A stretch of 64,000 bases of DNA, taken from positions 62,001 to 126,000 of the forward strand of contig JADZEE010000136.1 of assembly GCA_020850735.1 (NCBI GenBank). Direction: 5' to 3'. This DNA comes from Gammaproteobacteria bacterium (GTDB lineage: Bacteria > Pseudomonadota > Gammaproteobacteria > JADZEE01). A program made the translations under genes and the position numbers. The notes under the pieces are model-generated. The model was given only the letters and a program-made list of their open reading frames with translations. It was not told where the DNA came from and searched no databases. Positions 52,633 to 62,534 of this stretch are shown here, piece after piece. Numbering within the stretch: position 1 is the stretch's first letter; each line of letters starts with the position of its first letter.

Positions 52633-52933
52633 GGCAGTCGGTTCTCCAGTTCAACCAGGTTCGAGACGAGCCTACGCGGCCAGGATGAAATCAAGCTGAA
52701 AGCCCGGGCGCTGCGGTGCCGGCGCCCGCGCCTGGCCGGGCCGCCACCCCGGCACCGCTTCCGTAAATATCCATATAATATCAATTGACATTCAATTCTC
52801 ATGTCCTGATGATGGGCCCGCACCGGCTGGCGGCCGGACCCCGGACCGCAGCATCGGCTGCGGCGCGCGGGTCGCTTCCAACCGCGCATAATGCACGGAC
52901 CCGGGACATCCAGCCCCAACGGAGGCCAGCACC
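52633..52933. other. Divergent control region between cytochrome b and hyuA genes
   Basis: About 300 bases without a gene. An abrupt AT-rich island at 52764-52800 holds the likely rightward promoter: TTGACA (52785-52790), 17-base spacer, GATGAT (52808-52813; four of six matches to the -10 consensus). Confidence 0.5.
52783..52797. promoter_or_regulatory. Operator-like palindrome over the hyuA -35 element
   Basis: AATTGA-CAT-TCAATT is a perfect 6-3-6 dyad, extended on the left to TCAATTGA. It covers the TTGACA hexamer, so a bound repressor would block the hyuA operon promoter. No regulator gene is adjacent. Confidence 0.5.
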
Positions 52934-55036
52934 ATGGGTTATCGCGTCGGTGTCGACATCGGCGGCACGTTCACCGACTTCCTCGTCACCGACGAGCAGG
53001 GCGCGGCACGTATCTACAAGACCTCGACGACCCCCCAGGATCCGACCATCGGTCTGTTCCGCGGGCTGGACAAGGCCGCGACCGATCTGGAGCTGTCACT
53101 GGACCAGTTCCTCGCCCGGGTCGAAACCGTCGTGCACGGCACGACCATTACCACCAACGCCACGCTCACGGGCGAAGGCGCACGCACCGGGTTTGTCACC
53201 ACCAAGGGTTTTCGCGACGTACTGAACATGCGCCGCGGCATGAAGGAGCGCCAGTTCGAGAAATACCCGGCGCCGCCCCACCTGGTGCCGCGCCACCTCA
53301 TCCGCACCGTCGAAGAGCGTGTGCTCGTGAGCGGTGCGGTGGAAACGCCGTTGAACGAGCGCGACGTGCGTGATGCCGCGAAGTATTTCCGGGACCACGG
53401 CGTGGAGGCCGTGGCGGTGTCTTACCTGTGGTCTTTCCGCAATCCGGCTCACGAGCTGCGCACGCGCGAGATCCTCGAATCCGAGCTGCCCGGTACCTAC
53501 ATTTCCATCTCGACCGAGATCCTGCCGCAGATCCGTGTCTACGAGCGCCATTCGACCACGGCGCTGAACGCCTACGTCGGCCCGGTGCTCACACGCTATC
53601 TGAAGCGCCTCGAGGAGGAACTCGAGCAACGCAGGTTCACCGGTACGCTGCTCATCATGCAGTCGAACGGCGGGGTCATGTCACCGCAGGTGGCCCAGCG
53701 CTTCGCGTCGAACACCTTGCTTTCGGGACCGGCCGGGGCACCGCAGGCGGGCGTGTTCTACGGCGGTACGCACGCGTTCCAAAACGTCATCACGGTCGAC
53801 ATGGGCGGCACCTCGTTCGACGTGGCGCTGATCAAGGATGGTGTGCCCGCGGTAACGACCGACGGCGTCATCGGCGAATATCGAATCGCATCGCCGATCC
53901 TCGACATTCACACCATCGGCGCCGGCGGCGGCTCGATCGCCTGGATCACCAGCGGTGGTCTGCTGGCGGTGGGTCCCAAGAGCGCCGGCGCCCAACCGGG
54001 ACCGGCCTGCTACGGTCGTGGCGGCACGCAGCCCACCGTCACCGATGCCCAGGTCGTGCTCGGTTATCTCACCGCCGAGAGCTTTTCCGGTGGTGAGCTC
54101 GATTTCGACGGCGAGGCGGCCAAACGGGCCATCGACGGCCATATCGCCACGCCGCTGCGGATGTCGCTGGTGGAAGCCGCGAGCGGTATCTACGAGATCG
54201 TCAATGCCAACATGGCCGCGGCGCTGAGCGTGGTTTCCGTGCAGCGCGGTTACGATCCGCGCGAATTCGTGCTGGTCGTCGCCGGTGGTGCCGGCCCCAT
54301 CCATGCCGCGCCCATCGCGCGCGAGCTCCAGATCCCGCTCATTCTGATCCCGCGCGAGTCCTCGGTGTTCTGCGCCGCCGGCATGCTGATCTCCGATCTC
54401 AAGCACGACTACGTGCGCACCTACGCACGGGAAATGGACCAGGTCGACCTCGGGGAGCTCGATCGCCTGTATCTGGAGATGGCCCGCAGCGCGCTCGAGA
54501 CCATTGGCAGCGAAGGCGTGGCGGCGGAGCGCGCCGAGCTCGCCTACTCCGCCGATCTGCGCTACGTCGGCCAGTTCAACGAGGTCGAGGTGTTCGCGTT
54601 CGAGGGCGGGATGCTGTCGGCGCCGCATCTGGAGCGAATGGTCGAGGCTTTCCATGATCGCCACGACCAGCTCTACGGCTACTCCATGCGTGGTGCCCCG
54701 GTCGAGCTCATCAACCTGCGGGTCACCGTGACCGGCCGAACCGACAAGCCGACGCTGCAGACCGTGCCATTCGGCGGCGAAGACGCCTCGGCGGCCCGCA
54801 AGAACACGCGCCTGGCCTGCTTCGACGGCGAGTTCCGGGAGATCCCGGTCTACGATGGCCTCGTTCTGACCAATGGCAATCTCGTGCCGGGACCGGCCAT
54901 CGTGGTGCAGCCGACGACGACCATCGTCGTGCCGCCGGACTTTGATCTGCTGTGCGACGAGTTCAATAATTACCTCATGTATCCCAAAGGCAGGCAGGTG
55001 CACGACCTGCGGGAAGAGCTGCGACGAGGGCTGTGA
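52934..55036 (+). CDS. Hydantoinase A/oxoprolinase family subunit A (ketone-carboxylase-like)
   Basis: 700 residues. The actin-like ATPase N-terminus VGVDIGGTFTDFLVTDEQG and the HGTTITTNA segment identify the HyuA family, and ITVDMGGTSFDVALI is the second phosphate motif. Members include N-methylhydantoinase A, 5-oxoprolinase and the ATP-using subunits of acetone and acetophenone carboxylases. GGAGG precedes the ATG. It is the first gene of a rightward operon ending in an acyl-CoA ligase, which favours a pathway that makes a carboxylic acid. The substrate is not determined. Confidence 0.92.
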   Translation: MGYRVGVDIGGTFTDFLVTDEQGAARIYKTSTTPQDPTIGLFRGLDKAATDLELSLDQFLARVETVVHGTTITTNATLTGEGARTGFVTTKGFRDVLNMRRGMKERQFEKYPAPPHLVPRHLIRTVEERVLVSGAVETPLNERDVRDAAKYFRDHGVEAVAVSYLWSFRNPAHELRTREILESELPGTYISISTEILPQIRVYERHSTTALNAYVGPVLTRYLKRLEEELEQRRFTGTLLIMQSNGGVMSPQVAQRFASNTLLSGPAGAPQAGVFYGGTHAFQNVITVDMGGTSFDVALIKDGVPAVTTDGVIGEYRIASPILDIHTIGAGGGSIAWITSGGLLAVGPKSAGAQPGPACYGRGGTQPTVTDAQVVLGYLTAESFSGGELDFDGEAAKRAIDGHIATPLRMSLVEAASGIYEIVNANMAAALSVVSVQRGYDPREFVLVVAGGAGPIHAAPIARELQIPLILIPRESSVFCAAGMLISDLKHDYVRTYAREMDQVDLGELDRLYLEMARSALETIGSEGVAAERAELAYSADLRYVGQFNEVEVFAFEGGMLSAPHLERMVEAFHDRHDQLYGYSMRGAPVELINLRVTVTGRTDKPTLQTVPFGGEDASAARKNTRLACFDGEFREIPVYDGLVLTNGNLVPGPAIVVQPTTTIVVPPDFDLLCDEFNNYLMYPKGRQVHDLREELRRGL

Positions 55037-55038
55037 CG

Positions 55039-56790
55039 ATGGACGCGAGAGTGAAGGCTGACGTCGACCCCATCAAGGTGTCCGTTATCGGCAACCGGCT
55101 CGACGCCATCAGCAAGGAGATCGGGCAGACGATGCTGCGTACGTCGCGCTCGCCGATCTTCTCCGAGGCGCGCGATTTCGTGACCGCCATCTTCGACGAC
55201 GAGCTGCGCCTGGTCGCACAGACTGCGTACATCCCGGTGCTGATGGGAGCGCTGCCCTACGCCCTGCGATCGATCGCCCGGACCTACGAGGGCGATGTCC
55301 GCGACGGCGACGTGTTCATCCTCAACGATCCCTACCGCGGCAACAATCATCCGCCGGATATCACCATCGCCAAACCGGTATTCTGGCGCGGCGCTCTGAT
55401 CTTCTGGTCCGTGGCCAAGGGGCACCATGCCGACGTCGGTGGGCGCGGCGTGGCCGGTTACAACCCCGGCGCAACCAGCATCTACGACGAATGCATCCGT
55501 ATCCCGCCGGCGAAGCTGTACATCGAAGGCAGGCCGAACCGCGCGTTGCTCGACGTGATCCTCGCCAACGTTCACCTGCCTTTCCTGGTCGAGGGTGATC
55601 TGCACTGCCAGGTGGGTGCCGCCACCATCGGATCACGCAGCCTCGTCGCGCTCGCGGACAAGTACGGCGCCGAAGTTCTCAAGAGCGCCATCGACCAGAT
55701 CTTCGATGCCACCGAGATCGAGATGCGCGAAGCCATCCGCGAGGTGCCGAACGGTGTCTACGTCGCGGAACGTGTCATCGACAGCGACGGTATCGACAAG
55801 GATCGGCTCATCGCCGTGCGCGTCGCGCTCCAGGTGCTGGACGACGAGATCACCTTCGACTTCACCAAAAGCGATTCGCAGGCCAAGGGTTACGTCAACA
55901 GCACCGTGCCGAATACGACGTCCTCGTGCTTCCTGGCCCTGTTCACTTCGATTGGTTCGGAAGTGGGTTTCAACGAGGGCGCGCTGCGCGCGCTGCACGT
56001 GGTTGCACCGGAGGGCTCGATCGTCAACGCACGCGAGCCGGCGCCGGTCGCGGGCTGCACGATCGCCGCTGCCCAGGCCATCATCGAGGCGGTGTGGCTG
56101 GCCCTCAGCCAGGCCGTGCCGGACCGCGTCGACGCCTGCTGGGCGCGTTGGTGCGCCCCGGCGACGATGGGATTCAACCCGCGCACGGGACGTCCCTTCG
56201 GCGACATCCACTTCATGTGCAAGGGCGGCGCCGGCGCGTCCAAGGGGATCGACGGCTGGGATCATCTCGGCACGGTCGTATGCTCCGGCGGACTGCGCGC
56301 GCCGGACCCCGAGCTGCACGAGCTCGTCAATCCCTATACCGTGCTCCAGTACGAGCTGTGGCCGGACTCCGCTGGTGCCGGCCAGTGGCGCGGGGGTATG
56401 GGCACGATCTACCGCTGGCGCGTCGATACCGACAATATCGCCGCCGCGAATTTCGGCGGTGGCGTGCACGAGGAGACCAGGCCGTTCGGGCTCGCGGGGG
56501 GACACGCGGCACCGAAGCACCAGCTGTACCTGAGGAAGCGCTCCGGCGAGACCATCGACGTCGATGCGGAAAGCTTCTATCACTTCGACCAGGGCGATGT
56601 GTTCGAGATCTATCAAAGCGGCGGTGGCGGTTACGGTGATCCGCGGGAACGGGACGTCACACTGGTGCGCGACGACGTCCACAATGGCATCGTCTCCGTC
56701 GCGCAGGCGCGAGCGCAGTACGGCGTAGTGATCGATCCGCTCAGCTTCGAGATCGACGAAACGGCGACGCGGGCGCTGCGCGCGGCCTGA
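55039..56790 (+). CDS. Hydantoinase B/oxoprolinase family subunit B
   Basis: 583 residues of the HyuB family (VIGNRLDAISKEIGQTMLRTSRSPIFSEARDF, in parts; DPYRGNNHPPDITIAKPVF; HHADVGGRGVAG; QSGGGGYGDPRERD). HyuB partners HyuA in ATP-dependent amide hydrolysis or in ketone carboxylation. The start ATG at 55039 has GAGGG 8 bases upstream; a GTG at 55033 that would overlap the hyuA stop is too close to that site. Confidence 0.93.
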   Translation: MDARVKADVDPIKVSVIGNRLDAISKEIGQTMLRTSRSPIFSEARDFVTAIFDDELRLVAQTAYIPVLMGALPYALRSIARTYEGDVRDGDVFILNDPYRGNNHPPDITIAKPVFWRGALIFWSVAKGHHADVGGRGVAGYNPGATSIYDECIRIPPAKLYIEGRPNRALLDVILANVHLPFLVEGDLHCQVGAATIGSRSLVALADKYGAEVLKSAIDQIFDATEIEMREAIREVPNGVYVAERVIDSDGIDKDRLIAVRVALQVLDDEITFDFTKSDSQAKGYVNSTVPNTTSSCFLALFTSIGSEVGFNEGALRALHVVAPEGSIVNAREPAPVAGCTIAAAQAIIEAVWLALSQAVPDRVDACWARWCAPATMGFNPRTGRPFGDIHFMCKGGAGASKGIDGWDHLGTVVCSGGLRAPDPELHELVNPYTVLQYELWPDSAGAGQWRGGMGTIYRWRVDTDNIAAANFGGGVHEETRPFGLAGGHAAPKHQLYLRKRSGETIDVDAESFYHFDQGDVFEIYQSGGGGYGDPRERDVTLVRDDVHNGIVSVAQARAQYGVVIDPLSFEIDETATRALRAA

Positions 56791-57035
56791 TGCCCGGCGC
56801 CCGCACCGTCGCCGCGGGTGGATCGGGCGCGATTCGGCGTCGCCCCGGCAGCGGATCGTGACGTTCACGCCGCCGCGGTTGATGCGGTACAACGACCACG
56901 CGGCGTTCGTGTACTCATAGAAACGGTCCGGCTCGTGCACGAGGGGATCGCAGCCGGCACCGATCGCTCCGGCGTTTGCGCCGGGGCCGCCTCGCCGGCG
57001 GGAGCGCGGTCGTTGTTTCAGCCCGGAGCGAGACG

Positions 57036-58034
57036 GTGATTCGAACGTGGGCGATGGTCGTGCACCGCTACGGCGGCCCGGACGTGCTGCGGTGGGAGGA
57101 GATCGCCGTCGAAGCGCCCGGTCCCGGACAGGCGCTGGTGGACAACGCCGCAATCGGCATGAACCTGTCGGAGATCGGCTTCCGATCCGGGACTTTTCAC
57201 GCGCACGAGTTCGACGCCCCGAAGCCTCCTTTTGTCCTCGGCGTCGAGAGCGTGGGCACGGTGCGGGCCGTGGGCCCGGGCGTCACCGAGGTCGCGGTTG
57301 GCGAGCGGGTGGGCTGCCCCGGGCTACCCAACGGCGCCTATGCCGGTTGCCGCGTCTATCCCGCCGACCGCCTGGTACCGGTTCCCGCGGACATCGCCGA
57401 CGAGGTCGCCGCCGCGGTCATGGTCAAGGGCATGACGGCCCAGTACCTGTGTCGACGCACCTGTCCCGTAGGACCGGGAACGACATTGTTGATCCACGCC
57501 GCCGCGGGCGCGACCGGCCAGTTCGTCTGCGAGCTTGCCGACCACCTCGGCGCGACCGTCATCGGCACGGTGAGCAGCGACGCCAAGGCCGAGTACGCAC
57601 GGGCCCACGGCTGCCACCATCCAATCGTCTACACGCGCGAGAACTTCGCCGATCGCGTCCTGCAGATCACCGCGGGTCGCGGTGCGGACGTGATCTACGA
57701 TTCCGTGGGTCGCGACACCTTCGCCGATTCGCTGCGCTGCCTGTCGCGTTTCGGAACGCTCGGTCTGTTCGGCGTCAGCAGCGGCTTACCCGAGCCGCTG
57801 CAGCTGATGGGCCTGCATCTGCTCACTGAGCAGAAGTTCTGCCGGCCGTCGTTTTACGCGCAGACCGCGCAGCGCCAGGATCTGCTGGCGATCGCGGCGC
57901 ACACCTTCGATGATCTGCGCCGGGGCGTGTTCAGGCCGCACATCGATCTGCGCCTGCCGCTGCGCGATGCCGCCGCGGGACATCGCGCCGTCGAAGCCCG
58001 CCGCACCACGGGGGCCGTCGTCTACCTGCCCTGA
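57036..58034 (+). CDS. Quinone-oxidoreductase-type MDR protein
   Basis: 332 residues of the zinc-free medium-chain dehydrogenase/reductase branch: VVHRYGGPDVLRWEEI near the start, LGVESVGTVRAVGPGV, and the nucleotide loop AAAGATGQFVCELADHLGA. No structural or catalytic zinc ligands are evident, as in NADPH:quinone oxidoreductases and enoyl reductases. GTG at 57036 has GGAG 7 bases upstream; ATG at 57054 is the alternative. It is the third gene of the operon after a 245-base gap. It may reduce an enone or quinone in the same pathway. Confidence 0.88.
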   Translation: MIRTWAMVVHRYGGPDVLRWEEIAVEAPGPGQALVDNAAIGMNLSEIGFRSGTFHAHEFDAPKPPFVLGVESVGTVRAVGPGVTEVAVGERVGCPGLPNGAYAGCRVYPADRLVPVPADIADEVAAAVMVKGMTAQYLCRRTCPVGPGTTLLIHAAAGATGQFVCELADHLGATVIGTVSSDAKAEYARAHGCHHPIVYTRENFADRVLQITAGRGADVIYDSVGRDTFADSLRCLSRFGTLGLFGVSSGLPEPLQLMGLHLLTEQKFCRPSFYAQTAQRQDLLAIAAHTFDDLRRGVFRPHIDLRLPLRDAAAGHRAVEARRTTGAVVYLP

Positions 58035-58184
58035 TCGCGAACGGGGCGGGCTGTCGTTGCGCCTCGCCCGGGCTCGCGGGCCGGGCGCGCGCCGCCGGTC
58101 GCGGCCGGTTTTCCGGTATCCGCCGCACGGGCGTATTCTGCGCCCCGGGGAGCCGGCGGCCGCCGGCCACACGCGGAGGGAACG

Positions 58185-59141
58185 ATGGCACACGATTCCG
58201 TCGCCCGGCTGCTCGACGGTCTGCCCAGCAACTGGGGCCGGTGGGGCAGCGATGACGAAATAGGCGGTTTGAATTTTCTGACCCCGGACGAGGTCGCCCG
58301 TGGTCTGTCGCTCATTCGCCGCCACGAGCCCTACGCGCTCGCGATCACCATCAACTCGCCCCGGGGAGACCCCGTGTGGCCGGGTCGCTCGCCGGCAGTC
58401 AAGCTCATGACCCAGGACAAGGGTCACTACCAGGCCGGCAAGCTGGTGCCGCTCGGGGGTGGGCTCGAGTACGCGGACGACTACCTGACCATGTTTCTCC
58501 AGGGCAGCACGCAATTCGACGCCCTCGGACACATCTGGTACGGCGACCAGCTCTACAACGGCTTCGACGCGAGCACGACGATCGGCGGGTTGGACCGCGC
58601 GAGCGTGTTGCCGCTCGCCGAACGCACCGCTTGCGGTGCCGCGGTGCTGATCGACATGCCGCGCTTTCGCGGCAAGGCGCACCTCGACAAGGGCGAGACC
58701 TTCGGTCTCGCCGATCTGCTCGCCTGTGCCCAAGCCCAGGGTACGGCGATAGAAAAACACGACATCGTGCTCATCCGCACCGGCTGGTTGACGGTGTTCT
58801 ACGACCAGGGTCCGGCAGTGTTCTATGCCGAACCGTTCCTGGAGCCCGGGCTCACGTTCTCCCGTGAGCTGGTCGAGTGGTTCCACGACATGGAGATCCC
58901 GCTGCTCGGTACCGACACCATCGCCAATGAGGTTACCGTCGATCCCGAGTCCGGTCTCATCCTGCCGCTGCACAGTGCGCTAATGCGCAATCTCGGCGTC
59001 ATTTTCAACGAGATCCTCTGGCTCGAAGATCTGGCGGGTGCCTGCGCCGCGGACGGGCAGTACAAGTTCTTCTATACGGCGGCGCCGCTGAAGGTCTTCC
59101 GCGGCACCGGCGCGCCGGTGAACCCGATCGCCATCCGCTGA
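58185..59141 (+). CDS. Cyclase-family (kynurenine formamidase-like) hydrolase
   Basis: 318 residues. The family motif HxGTHxDxxxH appears in variant form as GSTQFDALGHIWY, keeping the aspartate and the last histidine but not the first two; this TQFD variant is common in a subgroup of the PF04199 cyclases. RTGWLTVFYD and a late GTDTIANE are typical. The classical members hydrolyse N-formylkynurenine or open cyclic amides, using a metal; the altered ligand set may change the metal or reaction. GGAGGG lies before the ATG. It is followed 9 bases later by the CoA-ligase gene. Confidence 0.87.
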   Translation: MAHDSVARLLDGLPSNWGRWGSDDEIGGLNFLTPDEVARGLSLIRRHEPYALAITINSPRGDPVWPGRSPAVKLMTQDKGHYQAGKLVPLGGGLEYADDYLTMFLQGSTQFDALGHIWYGDQLYNGFDASTTIGGLDRASVLPLAERTACGAAVLIDMPRFRGKAHLDKGETFGLADLLACAQAQGTAIEKHDIVLIRTGWLTVFYDQGPAVFYAEPFLEPGLTFSRELVEWFHDMEIPLLGTDTIANEVTVDPESGLILPLHSALMRNLGVIFNEILWLEDLAGACAADGQYKFFYTAAPLKVFRGTGAPVNPIAIR

Positions 59142-59150
59142 GTAGCGACC

Positions 59151-60830
59151 GTGTCCCTGGAGGACTGCGTAGCGCACGTCTGGTACCGGCAGTACCCGCC
59201 GTGGGTACCCCGCACGCTGCCGCTTCCGGAGCGCAGCATGGTGGAGGTGTTCGCCGAAGCCGTCGCGAGCCGGGCGGACGCGCCGGCCATCGTGTATTTC
59301 GACACCCGGATCAGCTGGGCGACGCTCGACGATCTGTCCACGCGCTTCGCCAGCGCGCTCGCCGGCTGGGGCGTCGGGCACGGCGACCGTGTCGCGCTGT
59401 TCCTGCAGAACGTTCCACAATACCTCGTCGTTCTGTACGGGAGCTGGAAGCGCGGCGCGATCGCGGTGCCGCTGAATCCGATGCTGAAGCACCGGGAACT
59501 GCGCTATCACCTCGATGATTCGGGCGCGCGGGTGCTGGTCGTGCTCGAGTCCCTGTACGCCGACGTTGCCAGGGAGGCCGCGAAGCGTTCCCGGATCGAG
59601 CGCGTGGTGACCACTCACGAGCGCGACATGCTGGCCGCAGAGCCAGTGCCCGACATGCCCGCCGGCGGGCCGAAGCAGGTTTTCGCCGACACCGACGATT
59701 TGCTGGAACTGCTTGCCCGAACCGCGCCGCAACAGCGACGCCTGCGGCCGGTCGCCCCCGACGACGTGTGCGCGCTCGGCTATACCTCCGGGACCACCGG
59801 CGAGCCCAAGGGCGCGATGTCCACCCACGCGAACTTCGTCTACAACGCGGACTTCTACCGCACCTGGATGCGCCTGGACGCCGGCGACGCAATCCTCGGG
59901 GTTGCGCCGCTGTTCCACATCACCGGCATGGTCGCCCACATCGCGGCTGCGGCCATGGCGCAATGTCCGCTCATCCTGGCCTGCCGCTTCGATGCCGGCG
60001 TGACGCTGCGGCTGATCGAGCGCCTCAGACCGACGATGACGGTCGCCTCGATTACCGTGTTCCTCGCGCTCATGAACCATCCGGACGCGGACCGCCGCGA
60101 TCTGAAGTCGCTGCAAAAGTGCTACAGCGGCGGCGCGCCGATCGCGCCCGGCGTAGCGGACGAATTCGAGCGCCGCTGCGGGATCTACATTCACAACATC
60201 TACGGCTTGACTGAATCGACCTCGCCGACGCACGCCGTGCCGCTCGGCGCGCGTGCGCCGGTGGACCCGGCGACCGGCGCCCTGTCGGTGGGCGTACCCA
60301 TTCCGGGCTGCGATTCGAAGCTCGTCTCGCTCGAGGACCCCGCGCACGACGCGCCGCCGGGCGAAGCCGGTGAGATCGCCGATCGGGGTCCGATGCTGTT
60401 CGCGGGGTACTGGAACCGGCCGCAGGCGACGGCGGCTGCTTTCCACGACGGCTGGTTTCTGACCGGCGATGTCGCCACCGTGGATGGTGACGGCTACTTC
60501 TATGTCGTCGATCGCAAGAAGGACATGATCAACGTGTCCGGCTACAAGGTCTGGCCGCGCGAGGTCGAGGACGTGCTCTACCAGCATCCGGCGGTGCGCG
60601 AGGTCGCGGTGATCGGCGTGCCGGATGAGTACCGCGGCGAAACGGTCAAGGCGTGCATCGCGCTGAAACCCGGGGCCGGCGCCAGCGCGGACGAGATGGT
60701 GGCTTTCTGTCGCGAGCGGCTCGCCGCATACAAGTACCCGCGTCTGATCGAATTCGTCGACGAGCTGCCCAAGACCGCCACCGGGAAATTTCTCCGGCGT
60801 GCGCTGCGGGACAAGAACGCGCCGGCATGA
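59151..60830 (+). CDS. Acyl-CoA synthetase, last gene of the hyu operon
   Basis: 559 residues of the AMP-forming ANL superfamily: YTSGTTGEPKGAMSTH (AMP loop), YGLTESTSPT, GWFLTGDVATVDGDGYF, and PKTATGKFLRRAL with the catalytic lysine. A start at GTG 59151 is the only option close to the cyclase stop, with no strong ribosome site. Its pairing with HyuAB parallels acetophenone degradation, where a carboxylase product is activated as a CoA thioester by a ligase; here that is a hypothesis. It ends 39 bases before the convergent surface-glycan gene. Confidence 0.92.
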   Translation: MSLEDCVAHVWYRQYPPWVPRTLPLPERSMVEVFAEAVASRADAPAIVYFDTRISWATLDDLSTRFASALAGWGVGHGDRVALFLQNVPQYLVVLYGSWKRGAIAVPLNPMLKHRELRYHLDDSGARVLVVLESLYADVAREAAKRSRIERVVTTHERDMLAAEPVPDMPAGGPKQVFADTDDLLELLARTAPQQRRLRPVAPDDVCALGYTSGTTGEPKGAMSTHANFVYNADFYRTWMRLDAGDAILGVAPLFHITGMVAHIAAAAMAQCPLILACRFDAGVTLRLIERLRPTMTVASITVFLALMNHPDADRRDLKSLQKCYSGGAPIAPGVADEFERRCGIYIHNIYGLTESTSPTHAVPLGARAPVDPATGALSVGVPIPGCDSKLVSLEDPAHDAPPGEAGEIADRGPMLFAGYWNRPQATAAAFHDGWFLTGDVATVDGDGYFYVVDRKKDMINVSGYKVWPREVEDVLYQHPAVREVAVIGVPDEYRGETVKACIALKPGAGASADEMVAFCRERLAAYKYPRLIEFVDELPKTATGKFLRRALRDKNAPA

Positions 60831-60869
60831 CGCGGGGCCGGCTCCCGGCAGCTCGTACGGCGTCCGCGC

Positions 60870-62267
60870 TCAACCGGCGTCGCGCGCGATCCTGAACAGG
60901 TGGTCCGACAGCTCCGTCGCTCGTACCCGCCCGAACCGGCCGAGCAGGGGCGCGAAGCGCGCGATGCGCGCATTGAGCTCGGCGGCGGTGATGTCCGGGA
61001 ACCGGTGTGCGTGGTACTCGGCGCTGTTCCAGTGTTCCCGCCGGCGCGCATTGATGCGCTTGAGCAGCGCGCGTCCCGCGGCCGTGGCGCGCGCGCGCAG
61101 GTATCTCCACGGTCCCGGCCGCGGCGGCGGATCCAGCAGGTAACCCGCTCGTTCGAGCACGTCGATGATCCGATCGGACGCGAGCGGGCCCGACAACGCG
61201 GACAGATGGCGTGCGAAAATCGCCTGCCGCGCGTGCTCGTCGATGAGACCGGCGTCGCCGGCGACGATCGCGCTCAGCAGATCGCGGATTTGCTCGCGCG
61301 TGTTGGCGCAATGGCTGAGCGAGTTCGGCAGGTGAAAGTCGTAGCAATCGGTCGTGATCGGCTGGTAGGCAACCGCCGGGCGTTCCAGCGCGGCCGCTTC
61401 GACCGCGGTGGTGCAGCCGTTGTGCACGAGCACGCTCGCCGCCATCAGCCAGGGTACGACATTGCCCTCGTGAACCACCTGCACATTGGGTTGGTCCGCC
61501 ACCAGTCGTCGCCACAGATCGTGGTCCTCGGAGGGATGCGGGCGCACGATGATGCTGCGATCGGGAAACCAGCTGCCGAGCTGCGGCACCAGGATCCGGA
61601 AGGCATCGAAGATCGCCTGCTGGTGCGCGGCCATGCCGGCGGCGAACCCCGCGCTCATACCGCCCGAGGTGCGGGTCACCTTCGGCGCGCCGGCCCGCGC
61701 CGACGGTTGCACCAGTGCCAGCTGGTCGACGAAGGGATTGACGAATGCGAAATTGGTGTTGACCAGCACGAATTCACCGTGCCGGTCGCGCAAGGCATCG
61801 ACCTCGGCGCGGAAGAACTCCCGGACGTCGCGGCGCAGCAGATCGGCACGCGGGTTACCCGTCACGTGCACGGGTACACCGGGATTGCCCGTGTAGCTCG
61901 CGAACAGCTCGGCGTCGTCATCGCCCCACGCGAACAGCTGGCTGAGCGGGCGGAAGGTGTCGGGGGAGAAGCGCCAGTCGCAATATTCCGCCGAGCGGTA
62001 GCGCACCAGGCTCTCCTCGTCCCAGGCGACCAGCCGGTGGCCCAGGCCGAGAATGATGTTGAACATGAGCCGGCTGCGCGCGCGCATGCTCTTGGCGACG
62101 TAGGTACCCGGCGGCAACGACGGCAAGGCGAAATTCACGTAGGGGCGCGAGCCGATCACGACGTCGAAGCCCCGCTCGGCGGCGACGCAGGCGAACAGCA
62201 GTTTGGCGTCGAGCTCGCGAACCTGGTTTTCGACCGGGACGATGAGCAGAGGCGTGGCAGGCTTCAT
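60870..62267 (-). CDS. Surface carbohydrate biosynthesis protein (glycosyltransferase-like)
   Basis: 465 residues. The N-terminus PATPLLIVPVENQVRELDAKLLFACVAAERGFDVVIGSR and the later RPHPSEDHDLWRRL, HNGCTTAVEAAALERPAVAYQP are typical of proteins annotated as surface carbohydrate biosynthesis, with a GT-B-like C-terminal half that resembles capsule polysaccharide transferases. The donor and acceptor are unknown. ATG at 62267. It is divergent from the ELM1-like gene, so the two may be co-regulated. Confidence 0.82.
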   Translation of the reverse strand: MKPATPLLIVPVENQVRELDAKLLFACVAAERGFDVVIGSRPYVNFALPSLPPGTYVAKSMRARSRLMFNIILGLGHRLVAWDEESLVRYRSAEYCDWRFSPDTFRPLSQLFAWGDDDAELFASYTGNPGVPVHVTGNPRADLLRRDVREFFRAEVDALRDRHGEFVLVNTNFAFVNPFVDQLALVQPSARAGAPKVTRTSGGMSAGFAAGMAAHQQAIFDAFRILVPQLGSWFPDRSIIVRPHPSEDHDLWRRLVADQPNVQVVHEGNVVPWLMAASVLVHNGCTTAVEAAALERPAVAYQPITTDCYDFHLPNSLSHCANTREQIRDLLSAIVAGDAGLIDEHARQAIFARHLSALSGPLASDRIIDVLERAGYLLDPPPRPGPWRYLRARATAAGRALLKRINARRREHWNSAEYHAHRFPDITAAELNARIARFAPLLGRFGRVRATELSDHLFRIARDAG

Positions 62268-62534
62268 CCTGTCAGTCGCTGGCGTGGTACGAGGGCCGGC
62301 AAGACGTTCATCCGTTGCGACGGGAACGATCCGGGGCGCGGACGTTGAATCGGCTCGGCGCCCCACGGGCCGGCCCCGGTTCGACCGCCGCCCGCAAGGG
62401 GCGCTACTCTAACCCGTTCATTCGCCGCAGGACCAGCGCGCCGGCGCGAACGCGGGGTGGTTCCCCGTGTCAAAGCCGCTATCGTGGGGCGGTGCAGCGG
62501 GCGTGTGTCGCGAACGGCAGGGACGATTCTGGTC

